This document shows, in pieces, positions 33,553 to 46,729 of a DNA stretch of 64,000 nucleotides (the stretch's first letter is position 1; each line of letters opens with the position of its first letter). A program made the translations under genes and the position numbers. Source of the stretch: Rotaria socialis (lineage: Eukaryota; Rotifera; Eurotatoria; Philodinida; Philodinidae); contig CAJNYU010000205.1 of the NCBI GenBank assembly GCA_905331475.1, positions 161,197 through 225,196 of the forward strand, read 5' to 3'. The notes under the pieces are model-generated. The model did not search any database and was not told where the DNA came from. It saw nothing but the letters and a program-made list of their open reading frames with translations.

Positions 33553-36500
33553 TTTTTATTTAATATACTAATAGCGTAAGAGGTGAAGTGTGTGTTTGTT
33601 TTATTGATAGAGTAAAATGTCCATTTTGCTTGCCGTTTGCCATGGCATAAAACTCATTGTTTAATTTTTACAATGAAATTTACAAAGATGTCGTGAGTAG
33701 GCGTTTTGGCATTGTTCTCTCGACAGTTTACTTTTAAATAATCAGGAAGAATTATTATTTACAATAAAAATATTTCTAGTCGTAAACAAGTCTTGACATC
33801 TGAATGTATTTATCCTAGATGATATTTCTTTTTAATCTCTTTCAGCATCTTGTTGTTTTGCAAATAGTGACATTATCTTTTGATTTTCCATTATTTGTAT
33901 TATCACGAGACACTGATCGATATGTAGACTCAATCCACCTTGTATAAAGAGAGATTAACTGACGTCTATAAGACCATCTTAATTTTCTTTTACTTGTATG
34001 ATAGACATCTTTATATGTGTCTGTCTGTCGATGATTACAATCCTTGGTTTATTAAATATACAAAAACCGTATAGACTCAACAGTTATATTTTTTTTCTTT
34101 GGCTGGTATTGATAACAAATTACGAATTCAGATCCGATTTCAGAAGTCAAATATTTATAATAACCCCCGCAGGTGATGTGTTGAAACAAAAAGAGTACTG
34201 TTTTTACTTTTTATTTATGTGTGATGTCCCGTTCTTACTTCTTCCTTTTTCTCACTCATTGAGCATATGTTAAATACGGTGAAAAGGTCACTTTCTTCTT
34301 CTTGTTCTACTCAAAACAATTTCGATTTCAGTCATCTTCCAAGTTCATTTTAGCCTACAGAACTTATATCGTCATCATCCCAAGAGAAAGCAGAAAGAGA
34401 AAAGAAATGGGCGGATACACAAGAGAAAGAATAATACAATAGACGAAAGAACGAACATTCTCGCTTCGTCGCGCTCTCCGGTCACATCTCAACACGTCGT
34501 TTGTCCATACCTGTTTAGTGAAAATGAAGAAAAACTGAAGAAAACAACGGGAAAAAGAAGAAGAGAGAAAGCCTTCAATCAACCATACAAAAAAACTCTA
34601 TTAGGAAATGCGTCCGACAACACGATAATTGTTCAACGGTAGTAAACGCATGATAACACACATTGATCAATTCACATACATATTTCTCAACCATTGATCG
34701 TACGCTTCTGGCTTTTGACGTCAAGGTGAGATTGCTGCTTACTTTCTTTTTTTTTGATCTCTCGAGAGCGTCTTTTTTTTTGTTAAAGAGTTCGAACCCG
34801 CGCGCATATTTACTCAACCACTCATTATCTTTCCTTTTTTTTACTCGGTCTTTTTATATTTCATCAGATACGATTTATTGAATAAGAAAAATGTGACTAG
34901 ACCCCGACATGTAAGCGTTAATTTTTTTGACTTTCGTGTTGAATGTTATTTGTAATTCAGAATTATAGTTACCATTTTCATCAATCGTCTAGACTGGAGG
35001 CATAGAGTCAAATGAACATATATATATATATATATATAAATGTATCATATTATTAATATGCTTCAGATGCACGAACATATTAACCGTTAGAAGGTTTCAT
35101 TACTCGAGGCTATATTTGTTGAACGTGTCAATGTTTATTCAAACTTAAAATGTTCGACAACAATGACATGTAACAGTAAATCGTCGAAATGACCCATATT
35201 AACATTTGCTCGGTGAAAGGCCATGACTAACATAAAGCCGAAAAGAAAAAGAAGTTCATGGTCTTTAGGAAATACCGTGAAAATTATATCAATCTATTTA
35301 TCGGTTATGCTAATGAATCTGTTTGATAATGTTCACTCTAATGATAGCTTCTTCTTTTTTTATGGATTTTCCCAGCAAGTATCGAATCTATAAGAGAGAA
35401 AGAGATAGATGATGACATTTGTTATCATTTTTGTGTATATTCCATATGTTTGTAGCCAACAAAAAGAGAGAAGGAGGACGTATAACTATATAGACAATCA
35501 GATAAATTACTTGTACATATATATTATAATGATCCGACAGTGCATACAACGATATGGTAAGAAATAATACTTTTTTTTCTTTTCCTTGTGTTGGCAAAGT
35601 TTTATTCAAGTGTTCATTGAGAACAGTTCAATAAAGAAATCTTGATAGATATGTAAACAAAAAATTTGATTTCTGTTTTTATGTAATGATACTGCATACC
35701 ATTGGATATATGTAGCAAGGATAGGAGAAGAGAATATTTGAAATTTTTTCACATCATAGTACAACACTAAGTAAATTTATGATATTAATCCATAATGTAC
35801 AGTTAGTATTTTGTTTTTATCGTAAGTGATTTTCAAATAATAAATCATAACTAATTGAAAGCAATGTTTGCTATAGCATCTGTCGAGTTTTGACGTCAAT
35901 TGTTTCGGCTACGAGTTACATTTCATTCATTTTCTCATGAGAAGACATGACTTCTGTTGCTGCTTCTCTTGTATGTATAATACGTTCTGCAAGAAGAAAA
36001 TTACAGTAGTGAACACAAGGCTGTATACATTCACATATGCATGATGTAATTGAATATCGATCAAGCGCTTGTGCGTTTGCGAACAAGGGAAAAGAAAAGA
36101 AGCCATTGCTGCCGAATGTATATGCTAGAGGGATTACTAAACAGCAAGCGCGAAGAACATTCGATATCATCGACAAACATAAAAAGCAATTATCTTTTGT
36201 CTTCATCCTTTTCTATACGTTTGACAGTTTGAATCATTTATCTACGACAACCATGAAACTTATATGGTCATAGACAAATAGACAAGTCCTGTCCTTCCTG
36301 TTAGCATCAACCTATAAATACTAATGTATACGTATCTTCGTTAGTAAAAACGAATGCGGATGTTCAAATTGTTGATTGAATCAAGCACATACAGTTATTT
36401 CCGTTAACGCCAATAGACATGTAGCTTTTTCTTTTTCCTGTCTCCTTGACATTGAATAGCTTTGCTTTTTTTCTATGCTCATCAATTTTTGTTTCACCCT

Positions 36501-37960
36501 TTCATAGTGAATGTATATATATATATATATATATATACATACATCACTCGTATAAAGCCACTTCCTGTCAGTTTTGTACCATATCAAATAGAAATTGGTC
36601 GATACTTATATCTTAGTAATTGTCGTGTTACGCAAATCACTACCAATTATATTCAAGTGCATCAGACGGCAATTAGGTTAGCCCCGATAAAAGACTGAAT
36701 GACATGTAGAGAGGAGAAAAAAATGTTATGCTCTCTCTTTCTATTGAACACCTTAAACACTACGTCATCTTTGTCTTTTGATGAATCATTCTTTTTTTTT
36801 TTTCATTCATCAATAAAAATTCTACGCACAGGGATATTCTTTCAATCATATATTAGGGAATGACCTAGAAATAATAAAAAAAAAAAAAGAAATAGAGAGA
36901 AGGAACAGATGCATGTATTTCACCTCTCGATTTAACCGGCAAGACGAACAGGAGATGTCGATATGTATATGAACGGACGTATAACGAAGAAAAAGAAAAG
37001 AAAACGTCGAATATGCCTGTTAGTCTGTCTCCTATACGTTCTACTCCTCATTCATCTATGCGTACACGTATGTATGTATGTGCGTGTGTGTGTGATATTG
37101 GTAAAATAAGAGTTGTATATTAGACGAGCAAGAAGAAAAGATTGAGCGGCTTTCGTCTGTCTACATTTCGGCAACAGTTTACTAGCAGTCATCAGACGAG
37201 GTAGGTCATTATATCAGAAGAAATTTGGAGATTACATCATGATAGCAATTGTAAACAAGAATATTAAACTCTAATGGTTAGCATTATCCATAGCAGACAT
37301 TGGAGATGAGAAGACGAGCGATAGGAAAAAAAAATTAAGCTTCTCTAATGAAGAAAGAAGCATGTTGCTAGATTTGATTAGAGCGAAGATGAGAACAGAA
37401 ATATGCATACAAATAATTGCAGCATCACATTGGCGCAGCTGTCTGTCTAGTTTATGAAAAAAAAACAGAAAAGAAAACTGTATATAAGCAAATCAAATAA
37501 TGCGAATAGGCGCTTACATTGAAGATTTTATATCTTAGAAGATATTCATATATGCATATACTTTTGATCTACTTTGTTTATTTTTGTGTCCATCGTTTTT
37601 TCTTCATGTGTATTCATATTAGAAATGCAATAGTGTGTGTCAGTCTAGATTCTTTTGTTATAACTTAGCCGGCTTCTATTCTAAAAGGTTCGAATTTCAG
37701 TTTGATTGCTTTGATTCAAAGCCATGATGTTGACCCAACATTCATCCATTATTGTTCTTACTTATCCATCAATATATTGAGCCTATTCTCACAAGTATCC
37801 CTCTTCTCTACTTTTATTTATGCATACCACCTTGCAACCAAGGCTTCACTTTTTCTTCTTCTTTCTCAACCGTCCCAGGTGTACTGATTGGAAAAAAAGC
37901 GATTCGAGCATGATTCCTTATTGGATATTCTCCAGTAACTATATTTAAACATTTATTTTA
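33553..37960. other. 4.4-kb intergenic region with microsatellites
   Basis: Between divergent CFAP57 and RASSF genes. Contains TA repeats at about 35018-35038 and 36514-36537, a GTGTGTGT run near 37081-37093, and several GAAAAAG purine tracts. Small ORFs (34.3-36.7 kb) overlap on opposite strands, lack domains and are rejected. A patch near 34440-34510 is less AT-rich than its surroundings but codes for nothing recognisable. No RNA gene or transposon end seen. Confidence 0.5.
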
Positions 37961-39430
37961 GACGAGCATATAGTAAACATGTCGACAACAACGTCAACTA
38001 ATCAAAATAATACTACTACGTCTTCTTCGGATGCAAACGAATTAACAGTTGAAATACCCGTTTGGGTACACGGCAAACGTAAATGGGTAACTGGCATAAC
38101 AAAAAAGACGACATTCGACGATCTTATTTATGCCTTATTAGCTCAAGCTGATTTAATTAAAACGTCTGGAATAGCAAATTCATCAGCAAACAATATAACA
38201 GGCTATGCTATAGCTGAATGTACTCAATTGACAGTATCATCCCCATCTAATACCAATGAATGTGAACCACCATCACTGATTACTCAACGTATTATGAAAG
38301 GTCGTGCTAAAGTGATAAAAGCGAATAAAAATTGGCAATTTGACAAATTACCACTCACCATTCTACATCTTATATCAACATCATCAATAGTCGATAATAA
38401 TTCTTCCACATCAAAATTTCGTTCAAAAATTTTTCGCCGCTTTCTATCAGCTAAATCTCAACCGATATCATCGCCTGTACCACCATTACTTTCAACTTCT
38501 CAATCGGAATCCTCAATAATATCTATTGGAAATAGTCAAGGACAATCTCAATTGTCCTATCAACAACGGTCTCTAACTGATATTCATGAAAATCTAAATG
38601 TTATCGAACGACAAAAACGTCTACTCGATTATCTTGATGAGAAAATTCATCAAACGGAAAATTCCTTATCACCAAATCTAAATAATACATTAACAAAATC
38701 TCTATCGAGAAATTCCTTTAATCAAGATTCATCATCAATTATATCTAACAATGAAATAACAATGGAGGATGTAACACGTCTATTTTCTCATCAAATTGAT
38801 CAACAAGATCAACTCATATTTGCTGCGCAGTTATGTAATTCAATATTAAATATGCAAGAACGTATCGATGAAAAGACAAACATATTGTATGCTGTCGAAC
38901 AAGCGATATCCAATGAATTAAATTTTGTTTTACATCAACAACATTACGACCCATTACCTTGTACATTATCATCGAATATTAATGAGTCTAATCCTTCAAT
39001 ATCAAATAATGATTTAATAACATTGAAAAATTCCATTTATCGTAGTCGAGAATTATCGCGAATACAATCGAAAGAAATGCATGATTTTGATTTATCATTA
39101 CGTGAAGTCGATGTATTACTCGCATCGAAATATGATGAACTGAAATATCTTGAATATGAGACATCATCGAATTTAATGACCATACAACGATCTCTAACAC
39201 CAAATTATACAGTGCAACAAAATTTTCGAACGAACAATATTGATGAACAGACAACCTATGAAACAATCGACATTACACCACCTGGAACCAATGTTGTGTT
39301 TACTTCCATAAAAGAAGCAGATGAAGATTCAGGAATAAATTCTTTAACAAGTGACGATAATAATCAGACCACGTCTCTTATTCATCAAAAACTTCATACA
39401 CAAAATAGTCAACTTGAAACACTTGTCTAA
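37961..39430 (+). CDS. RASSF: N-terminal RASSF protein (RASSF9/10-like)
   Basis: Member of the N-terminal Ras-association family (RASSF7-10), scaffold proteins linked to small GTPase and Hippo-type signalling and lacking a SARAH domain. The coding region is 37979-39430, 483 aa, no introns. The segment from 37961 is leader after an acceptor-like TTTTATTTTAG. RA domain about residues 22-135: EIPVWVHGKRKWVTGITKKT matches the RASSF9/10 start, then FDDLIYALL, and KLPLTILHLIS closes it with a long insertion in between. A Ser-rich linker follows (about 140-200), then a heptad-rich segment (IERQKRLLDYLDEKI and beyond) likely to form coiled coil to about residue 410, and an acidic Ser/Thr tail. Human RASSF9/10 are about 435-507 aa, so length fits. 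Paralogue unresolved. Confidence 0.85.
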   Translation, partial: DEHIVNMSTTTSTNQNNTTTSSSDANELTVEIPVWVHGKRKWVTGITKKTTFDDLIYALLAQADLIKTSGIANSSANNITGYAIAECTQLTVSSPSNTNECEPPSLITQRIMKGRAKVIKANKNWQFDKLPLTILHLISTSSIVDNNSSTSKFRSKIFRRFLSAKSQPISSPVPPLLSTSQSESSIISIGNSQGQSQLSYQQRSLTDIHENLNVIERQKRLLDYLDEKIHQTENSLSPNLNNTLTKSLSRNSFNQDSSSIISNNEITMEDVTRLFSHQIDQQDQLIFAAQLCNSILNMQERIDEKTNILYAVEQAISNELNFVLHQQHYDPLPCTLSSNINESNPSISNNDLITLKNSIYRSRELSRIQSKEMHDFDLSLREVDVLLASKYDELKYLEYETSSNLMTIQRSLTPNYTVQQNFRTNNIDEQTTYETIDITPPGTNVVFTSIKEADEDSGINSLTSDDNNQTTSLIHQKLHTQNSQLETLV

Positions 39431-40870
39431 AAGAAAATGTTTTCTTTCTCATGTATTTTTAGCGAATCTTTTTTTGTTTTTGTTTGTTTGTTTGACAATA
39501 TGTACACATCGAGTTGTTACATTCTCTCTCTCTCTCTCTCTCTGTTCTTCTTTCTTATTTAACAATTGGATCTGACAAAGCATAAGAAAAGTTATGCGCC
39601 AGAAATATTTCGAATTAAAATTTTGTTATATATATTTACATATATGATTAAATTCGTTTAAATATGATTCATGAAAAAAATGATGGTTAGTGAAGTTTTA
39701 ATAAAAGATTTTTCTAACAAAATCGAAGTGTTTGTGGTGTAACTTGATAAAGATAGACAGATGGATTAAGTTAAAGCTCATGCTATATAAATCATCGTTG
39801 AACAAAGATATACGAATTCTAAGCAATCTACAGCGATTAGTCTTCAGATTGACAGAAAAAAAAAGAACATTCTTCTAAACAATATAAGGAAATAATGCAG
39901 ACAAATATGAATGATCTATTTATCAATACGAAAAATTACATAGGAGCATAATTGTAAATCCTCATGTAATCTTGTATTGTTTGCTTTGGCTTTCATTAAT
40001 AGTTGTCATCAAATATGAATATCCCTATTCGCTGTCTGCATGAGATTGAATCTTGTAGGACAATAAATCGAAACCTTGATTCTATCAAATTAGCGAATAA
40101 TGATCCCTATCGTAATGTAATGGTACTTACAGGTGTTTGTAATGTATCTAAAAATGGAGCCTATTAGATTCGATCGACTCTACTCCTACGTTAACATTTT
40201 TAGGCCGAGCTTTTGAAACAAGTCATGTTGCCTTTTAATTATACAAGACTTTCTACCATTAAAATCAAGGCAACCATGTCTGTCCTTAATATTTGAAATT
40301 TATGCTCGGCCTTTTTTCTTCTTATCGAAGATCATGTATAATCGATGTTCGCGCTCCTATTAAAATTTTGATACGTGAATGTGTTCCGTATACTTTAAGT
40401 ACCTTGAAATTTGCATATCGCGACTCTCACATTTTAAAATATATACTAGCTAGGTGATGAATGCATTAGTTTGATACGAACATGTGTAACCTTATTAACT
40501 TGTGACATAAAAGACTTTCATTATAAGATTAAAAAAAAGACGAGAGCATAACCAATCAATCATTCATAGACGAAGACCTGTACATGAATGAATTGAAATT
40601 AGCATAAGTGAAAGTTTAATTTTTAGATAGACGACAGAGTGATGTATGTCTTTTGTTTAATACATTAAATAGGAAAGTTGTAAATATTTAAATTCATTAC
40701 ATCAAAATCTTTTCTTTTTTCTTTTCTTCATCTTGTGCTTCAATGCAAATTCATAGACACTCAGATCATGTTTATTTAGAAAATGATATAAAAAAAATGT
40801 CCTTTGTACTATTTAGAAGTGATACTTCACTCGAAAAGAAAAACTTTCTACTTTGTCACGTAAGAACGAA
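39431..40870. other. Intergenic with CT repeat and foldback
   Basis: RASSF 3' flank with a CT dinucleotide repeat (about 39522-39543). An inverted repeat lies at 40202-40311 (listed separately). No coding sequence supported. Confidence 0.5.
40202..40311. repeat. Imperfect foldback inverted repeat
   Basis: GGCCGAGC at the left end pairs with GCTCGGCC at the right; internal CATGTTGCCTT pairs with AAGGCAACCATG, and the centre is AT-rich. The whole 110 bp would fold into one long hairpin. It could be a tiny MITE or a structured non-coding element; no clear target-site duplication flanks it. Confidence 0.6.
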
Positions 40871-41995
40871 ATGTGTGAAAAAGAAAGTTTATTGAATCCT
40901 TGTCTTACTGATGTTATTTTAAACGTGACAGAAGTCACGAAACAGTTTCATGACTTTCGAGAGAAAAATTACGCAAACATTTTTTAATGAGTTCTTATAC
41001 GATTAGAATTTTTATCAAGAAGGTCAACAGCGACGGTTGGTCATGCTGGTGGAGATCAATACTTTGATTCTATATTAAACTGTATTAAACCTAAATCAAT
41101 TTTTCGTTGGTCTAAAAGTAAACGGCACGATGATACAGATCGCTATTCATCGGATTCTCTCAAAGTTAATGTCGGTGATTTAGCTGATGCTGAAGAATTG
41201 AAGAAAATCTCTACTAGCGTTCGTATTTGTGACGAACAAAATTCTGAGAATATTATTGAAGATTTTCATATTCTTAACGGATTTCGTCAGCATTCAAAAG
41301 AAATCCTCGCTATTGTTAATCAACAGAGTAACTTATTTAATTATGGTGAAAAAGACAGTGGTCGAAAATTACTATCCATTGCGGCTGAAGCCGGCTGGTA
41401 TGAAGGCGTTGTTTTCCTACTGAATCGTGGCGTCAATATCAATGAGACGGATCATGAAAATCGTACTGCATTAATCAATTGTCTCACATCAACAAATACA
41501 AACATTGTGAAAGTCCTAGTTAAAAAACCTGAATGTAATCTTGATATACAAACGCTAACGGGTCATACAGCTACTCATTATGCTGTTATGATGAATGTAC
41601 GTGATTCATTTTTCTTTCGTTTCTGATTTCATATTTTCTCTCCATAGAAAATCCCATTCTTTGAGATTTTAATCAAATCCGGTGCTCGTCTTGATCTTCA
41701 AAATGATAAAGGCGAAAATGTTCTACATCTAATTATTGCATACAAACGGAAACAATGTTGGAAAACGATGAAACATTTGTGTGGCTCGCGATATCTTCAG
41801 CATCTCATTCACAGTGAAACATTTCTACATAAAACTTGTTTAACATTAGCATTTGAACATGAACCTAGTATCTACTTTTTCAAAGAACTTTTATCATATA
41901 TTGATATAGAATTAATTGACATTGAATTATTTCACTCGTGGTCGAAAGCATATAAATGTATTCGAAATTTATTTATAGGTAAAAAAAAATTATGA
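40871..41995 (+). CDS. Ankyrin-repeat protein, 5' structure unresolved
   Basis: Exons supported: about 40991-41596 and 41648-41995, joined by a 51-nt GT-AG intron in phase 0. The protein has ankyrin repeats (RKLLSIAAEAGWYEGVVFLL, TALINCLTS, GHTATHYAVMMNKIPFFEIL, KGENVLHLIIAYK), the usual protein-binding module; function unknown. Upstream, a coding-like stretch from ATG 40871 (MCEKESLLNPCLTDV) is in the same frame but meets tandem TAA TGA at 40985-40990, after which the frame stays open. Either a short intron I cannot place removes the stops, or the gene is damaged. The last exon could also end at the GT at 41978-41979, giving another 3' end. The stop at 41993-41995 directly abuts the TSNAXIP1 stop on the other strand. 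Confidence 0.6.
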
Positions 41996-44900
41996 TGCTG
42001 CTAAAGTATGTTGTCGAAAGAAGACACCATTTTGCAGGCGTTGTAAAATATCATTGACACTCATTGATGGTATTTGGCTTCCGTCTTTTGCTTCGAAGGT
42101 CCATTGAACAACATGAGCCAATTCATTTGTTTGAATATGAGGATTAATAGCGCGTAGTGTTTGCTCCAGATCTTTAGCAGAAACCGAGCTAAGACAAACA
42201 AAGAAAAATTTTGATCTTTTTCATGCACGACTTGTTTACCTTGAGTTTTCGATTTTTTCTGATACATCATGAACATAACTTTGTTTATCTTCATTTAAGT
42301 GTCGTTTTAAGACTCGAATAAATTCTCCATAATTATCTTCATCATCCTAAATATATTTCGAATAAAATATCGAACAAATAACGAATTGAGATAGATGTAC
42401 TGAGACAACTGATGACTAGATCAATTTGGAATTCACTTACGACAGAAAATAGCTTAGCTACAGAAAGTTGGTCTGTATTTGGTTGTTCTTTTTCAGTAGC
42501 AGCTACCAATTCAGAAATATCACTTGGTGTTTTATGCGGCAAATATTTTGCTAACATGTTTTGAAATGCATCAGCTGTAACAGTACCATTTGGATGTGTT
42601 TCACTTTCTTTAATAATACGATCAGCAAGTTGTTCAATAAGATTTTTTGTATAATGATAAATATCTTCATCGGCCTAAATAAAATAATATTTGCCTTGGT
42701 TATAGAAAAAAAAAAGCCTTTTTATATGAAACTACTTCTCCAGATAAAATATGATAAAATAATTGACAATTCTCATTGTATTTAAATCGTTTACATGAAT
42801 AATCTAAATTGTAGCCCATTTCAACAGCCGTATTATGATTTCCATATCGATTACGAAAGAATTCGTAGATAAATTCCGATAAACTTTTTGTTCGACCATC
42901 CTGAATTCACAACGAAAAACGTAGAATTAACAAAACAGAAATAATCAACTCTACTTGTTTGTCTGATATACGACGTTCGGTCCAAATCTCTTGAATAAGA
43001 ACAGCAACATCACGTCGTGTTAATCGACGATTTTTAACAGCGCGAGATGAACGTAAATGAAATGGAACTTGTTCACCTTCGCCACGTGGCGATAGTTGTT
43101 CTGGTATCGTAGTAGTTTGTGACAGATTTCCACTGCCATCATCATCGTTGCCACCAGTAAATTCATTGAGCAAAAGAACAAGTTTTTCTTGGCTTGTTTT
43201 ACTAACGGAAACATTCATCCAACGTTCAGCACCACCATCAATAACTTCACCGGCTAAATTCCATGAAGGTCTAAACAAATAAATGAATAGAAACGAATCA
43301 AAACCATCGGAATTCTACCGTGGAGTCATTTCATCATGAATGTTTTCATTTTTCAGGTTTAATTCATCTTTTTCACGTTGTAAACGTTGAATATCTTCTT
43401 TGATATTTCTATATTTTGAATGAACAATTAATTAATTGAATACAATTAACGATTAAATAATTTACTCATTTTGCGTTCGAAGTTGTTCAATTTCTTGGCT
43501 TTGATTATCGTTAACAATTTGTAATTCTTTTATTCTTTGAAGACATTCACCCGACTTAGCTTCTAATGCAACAAAATCTCGTCGTGGAACAACATCATTA
43601 TAATTAGCTTCCATATGCGTTATTTTTGCCAGTGCTCCATTAAGATCTTTGCGTGCTTGCCTATGTTATAGGAGAAAAAAAAGAAATTGAGCCCTATATT
43701 TTCTATTGACAAAATTAGACAATCGAATGTTAATGGAATACTGAACGGAAATTTTGAATTGATTCCGTCCGACTATAGAAGCTCGTAAGGACGATATTTT
43801 TATTTCATCGAAAAGTTTTCTTCCTTCAGTGGTTTGCATCTTGCGTAAGTTACTACTTTTCATAGATAAAAATAGAAAAAAAAATGAAATCAAATGTTCA
43901 CAAGGACTCTTCCTTCTAACAAGAGCCCTCGTGATTCAAACTAATGCAATGAGAAAATTCATCTCAGTGGAAGAATAGATTAGATAATAAATGTATTAAA
44001 ATGATTCGACTAACTTCAATGCGATTCTCATCATAATCGGATCTTCTTTTTTCATTCCTTGTTCATCAATGCCTTCTTTATCTTCGATGCGTTTTTCTTG
44101 TTGATTGCGTAGATCATTGGCATCATTCATTAATAATTTTCTTGCGTCAAGTTCTTTTCTATAGAGTTGATATTGACTTGCCACTTCGTCTTGAAGCTAA
44201 AAACTCGTAGAAAATAGTTTGTTTTTTTTTTGGCAAAAAAAGAAATCATTTGATTGAATTTACTCGTTGAATATTTGTTTCGAGATTTTGATTTTGATTT
44301 GTTAATTGACGAATAGTTTGTTGTAAACGACGTTTTTCTTCTTTTAATAATGATATTTCTTCTCGTTCTTCTTTACGATATTGCATTAATTTTTTATCAC
44401 ATTGTTCACTAAGTAGAACTAATTGTTGCTAAAAAACAAAAATCTAAATTTTCACAAAAACAAAAACTAGCAATTCTTTTAACTTACACGAAGAGGTTCA
44501 AGATCTATTACTTTATCATTAAGATGTGTTAACATAATTTCATATTCATTTTTAATCGCTGATAGAAGAGGTTTATATGTTTTAAAATCATCGATGATCG
44601 TTGAAAATACTTCCCGAAAGACCTATAGAAAATAGAACATGAATAATAAATGATAATAAAATAAACGCTTTACTTGTAAACGTGATTCATTTGCTACGGT
44701 ATCTTCTACACCCAATGCTTTCAATTCTCTATAGAGATAATCTTCAATAATGGCTAAAAATCTCGGTTTAGGTGTTGTATCCAATTTGCCGCGTAAACTT
44801 GCTCCCGTGTGTACTAGACGACCTTGATTAGTCAATGCTAAGTTTCTAAAAGCACCACTGCCACCGCTAGCATTTGCTGGCCATGAGTCGATTTCACCAC

Positions 44901-45200
44901 TTTGCTGATCGGATATGGCCTAAAAATCAATCGATCAAATAAACAAATCTAAATGAAATTGCATTTACTCGAAGAATATTCGATGGCGGCAATGCATAAC
45001 GGTTGTTATTAACTGTATAAATTGGTGTTTCGTCCGATCTGAATATATAGATATGCATATGTCGCACAAATGAAATAGAAAACGATCTTAAATATTTACT
45101 TTGAAACTAAGTCACCTGAGCGGATCGGTGGTAATCGATGCGGATCATATTCTGTTTTTGGCAGTGAGTACTCCGAGGGGACATAAGGAGTAACTTCCAT
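41990..45200 (-). CDS. TSNAXIP1: Translin-associated factor X-interacting protein 1
   Basis: Coiled-coil protein that binds TSNAX and is associated with sperm and cilia in animals. Thirteen exons from the 5' end: 45100-45200, 44969-45038, 44674-44919, 44488-44622, 44264-44428, 44015-44196, 43466-43660, 43319-43408, 42955-43270, 42736-42900, 42441-42674, 42240-42346 and 41990-42188. All are GT-AG and in frame; 734 aa, slightly longer than human. The diagnostic N-terminal domain is KPRFLAIIEDYLYRELKALG (about residue 111), then VFREVFSTIIDDFKTYKPLL and AIKNEYEIMLTHL. A coiled coil follows to about residue 400 and includes ANYNDVVPRRDF, nearly identical to human. The C-terminal half has RWMNVSVSK and the divergent helical, EF-hand-like repeats. 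Its stop codon overlaps the 3' end of the convergent ankyrin gene. Confidence 0.92.
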
Positions 45201-46729
45201 TTGTTAAAATTATTTTATAGTACGTCTGTTTTAAACAATCAATATAGCCATTACATGTATAGTTGTCGCGGTGTACACCTCCTCGCATTGTTTTGGCAAC
45301 ATAATAGCGTGGAATCGAATAAAAAATGCTCGCGATTTTAAACCAATAGTTTGATTTGATTGATTCTTCGCCATTTTTTGCGAACGAGAAGAAATAAGAA
45401 ATTCTCGCCCGCCAGAGTTTGCCTTCCATCATTTATTTATAATATTTCTATTAGACAATGGAAATTTAATATGAATACAAACAATGTTTAATATTTAATC
45501 GATTAGCGTATGTTGATAGTGAAACGGATGAAATATTTTCAGGATCTATTGATTTGATTTCTCGTTCATATAAATATTCAAAGTTTACAAAATATCAATT
45601 CAATATAGATTCATAGATCGTGTTCATTATTCGAATCGTAAAATTTCCAAGATAAAAGATAAACTTGAAAATTTCTACAATAATTATAAAGTATAAATTC
45701 TCATCTTTACAATGATTTTCAAGTTAGACCATTTAATTTTTCCAATTTAGACTGAGGCATTATTTCAATATTAAATCTTTTTAAAAACTAATTACTAATA
45801 AATTTAATGTGTTCTGTGGATAACTTGAATATCTATTAGGGTGCCAGAATTTTCATTTCCGAGAGTTCTGTTCTCGAGAAACGAGAACGTATCTTATACT
45901 ACATCTTCAAGCATTTTTATGCATAATCAAGATGCGTTCAAATACTTTTGCTTATGTTTTTATTCGAGGCTTTACTTGGAAAAATAATACATGTAGATTA
46001 TTTGATTATTTAAAAATGAGGTTTTTCTCTTCTGTTCTCTAATATATCTTTGGCAGCATTTGAAAGAAAATTGCAGTGTATAATAAAAAGTACAAATGTT
46101 ACTGAGCCGCATGACAACGTACATGAGTTCTTTAAATATATTTTCCATTCTACTTTCATCAACAACAAGACTTCATGTCAAACTTGAAGCACACAATTTA
46201 CTGGAGTTTTTTAAAATTCGAAATGATCCGTTTGTTATTTCTTGGTAGTTTTAAAAAATAACTAAACAATATAATACCAAGTCATGATGAAGAAATCAAA
46301 GTAGAAAGTTGATCTCCGCTGTTTATTTACTTTTATTCTTTCAATTTTTAGTGTCATAATACTTTCATCTACATGAAAACTCGATGATCAACGGGAGTTA
46401 CATTTGTCTTTAATGTCCGATATTAATTGTGAATGGGCTTCAACAGGTGACAAAAAAAAAGTTTTTCAATAAAATTTTCATTATAAAAAAAAACAAGTGT
46501 AGACGTCAGATATAATACATGTTACTAAATACGGCGATAGTATAAAAAAAAAGAAAGAAGAAGACGGTTGAGACAAAAAAAACGACAGTTTATGTCTTTT
46601 TAATGTATACTACGCATATAAATACGAGGTTAAAGTATATAAAAGAAAAACATTATAACTGTCCACGGGTAAGTACAGACCAAAAAGCAAAAGAAACATT
46701 AATTTAACTGATATGTAACGATTGTCTAT
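45201..46729. other. Intergenic between TSNAXIP1 and IST1
   Basis: 1.5 kb of AT-rich sequence: TSNAXIP1 promoter side and IST1 3' flank, both on the minus strand. A segment at about 45838-45900 with CTCGAGAAACGAGAAC palindromes looks repeat-like, but no second end was found. No gene supported. Confidence 0.5.

Noticed and set aside
34780-34805. GAGTTCGAACCCGC resembling a tRNA T-arm
   Set aside because: The flanking bases do not form a T-stem and no acceptor or anticodon stem can be drawn on either strand.
45838-45900. GGGTGCCAGAATTTT possible transposon end
   Set aside because: No inverted partner or target-site duplication found nearby.
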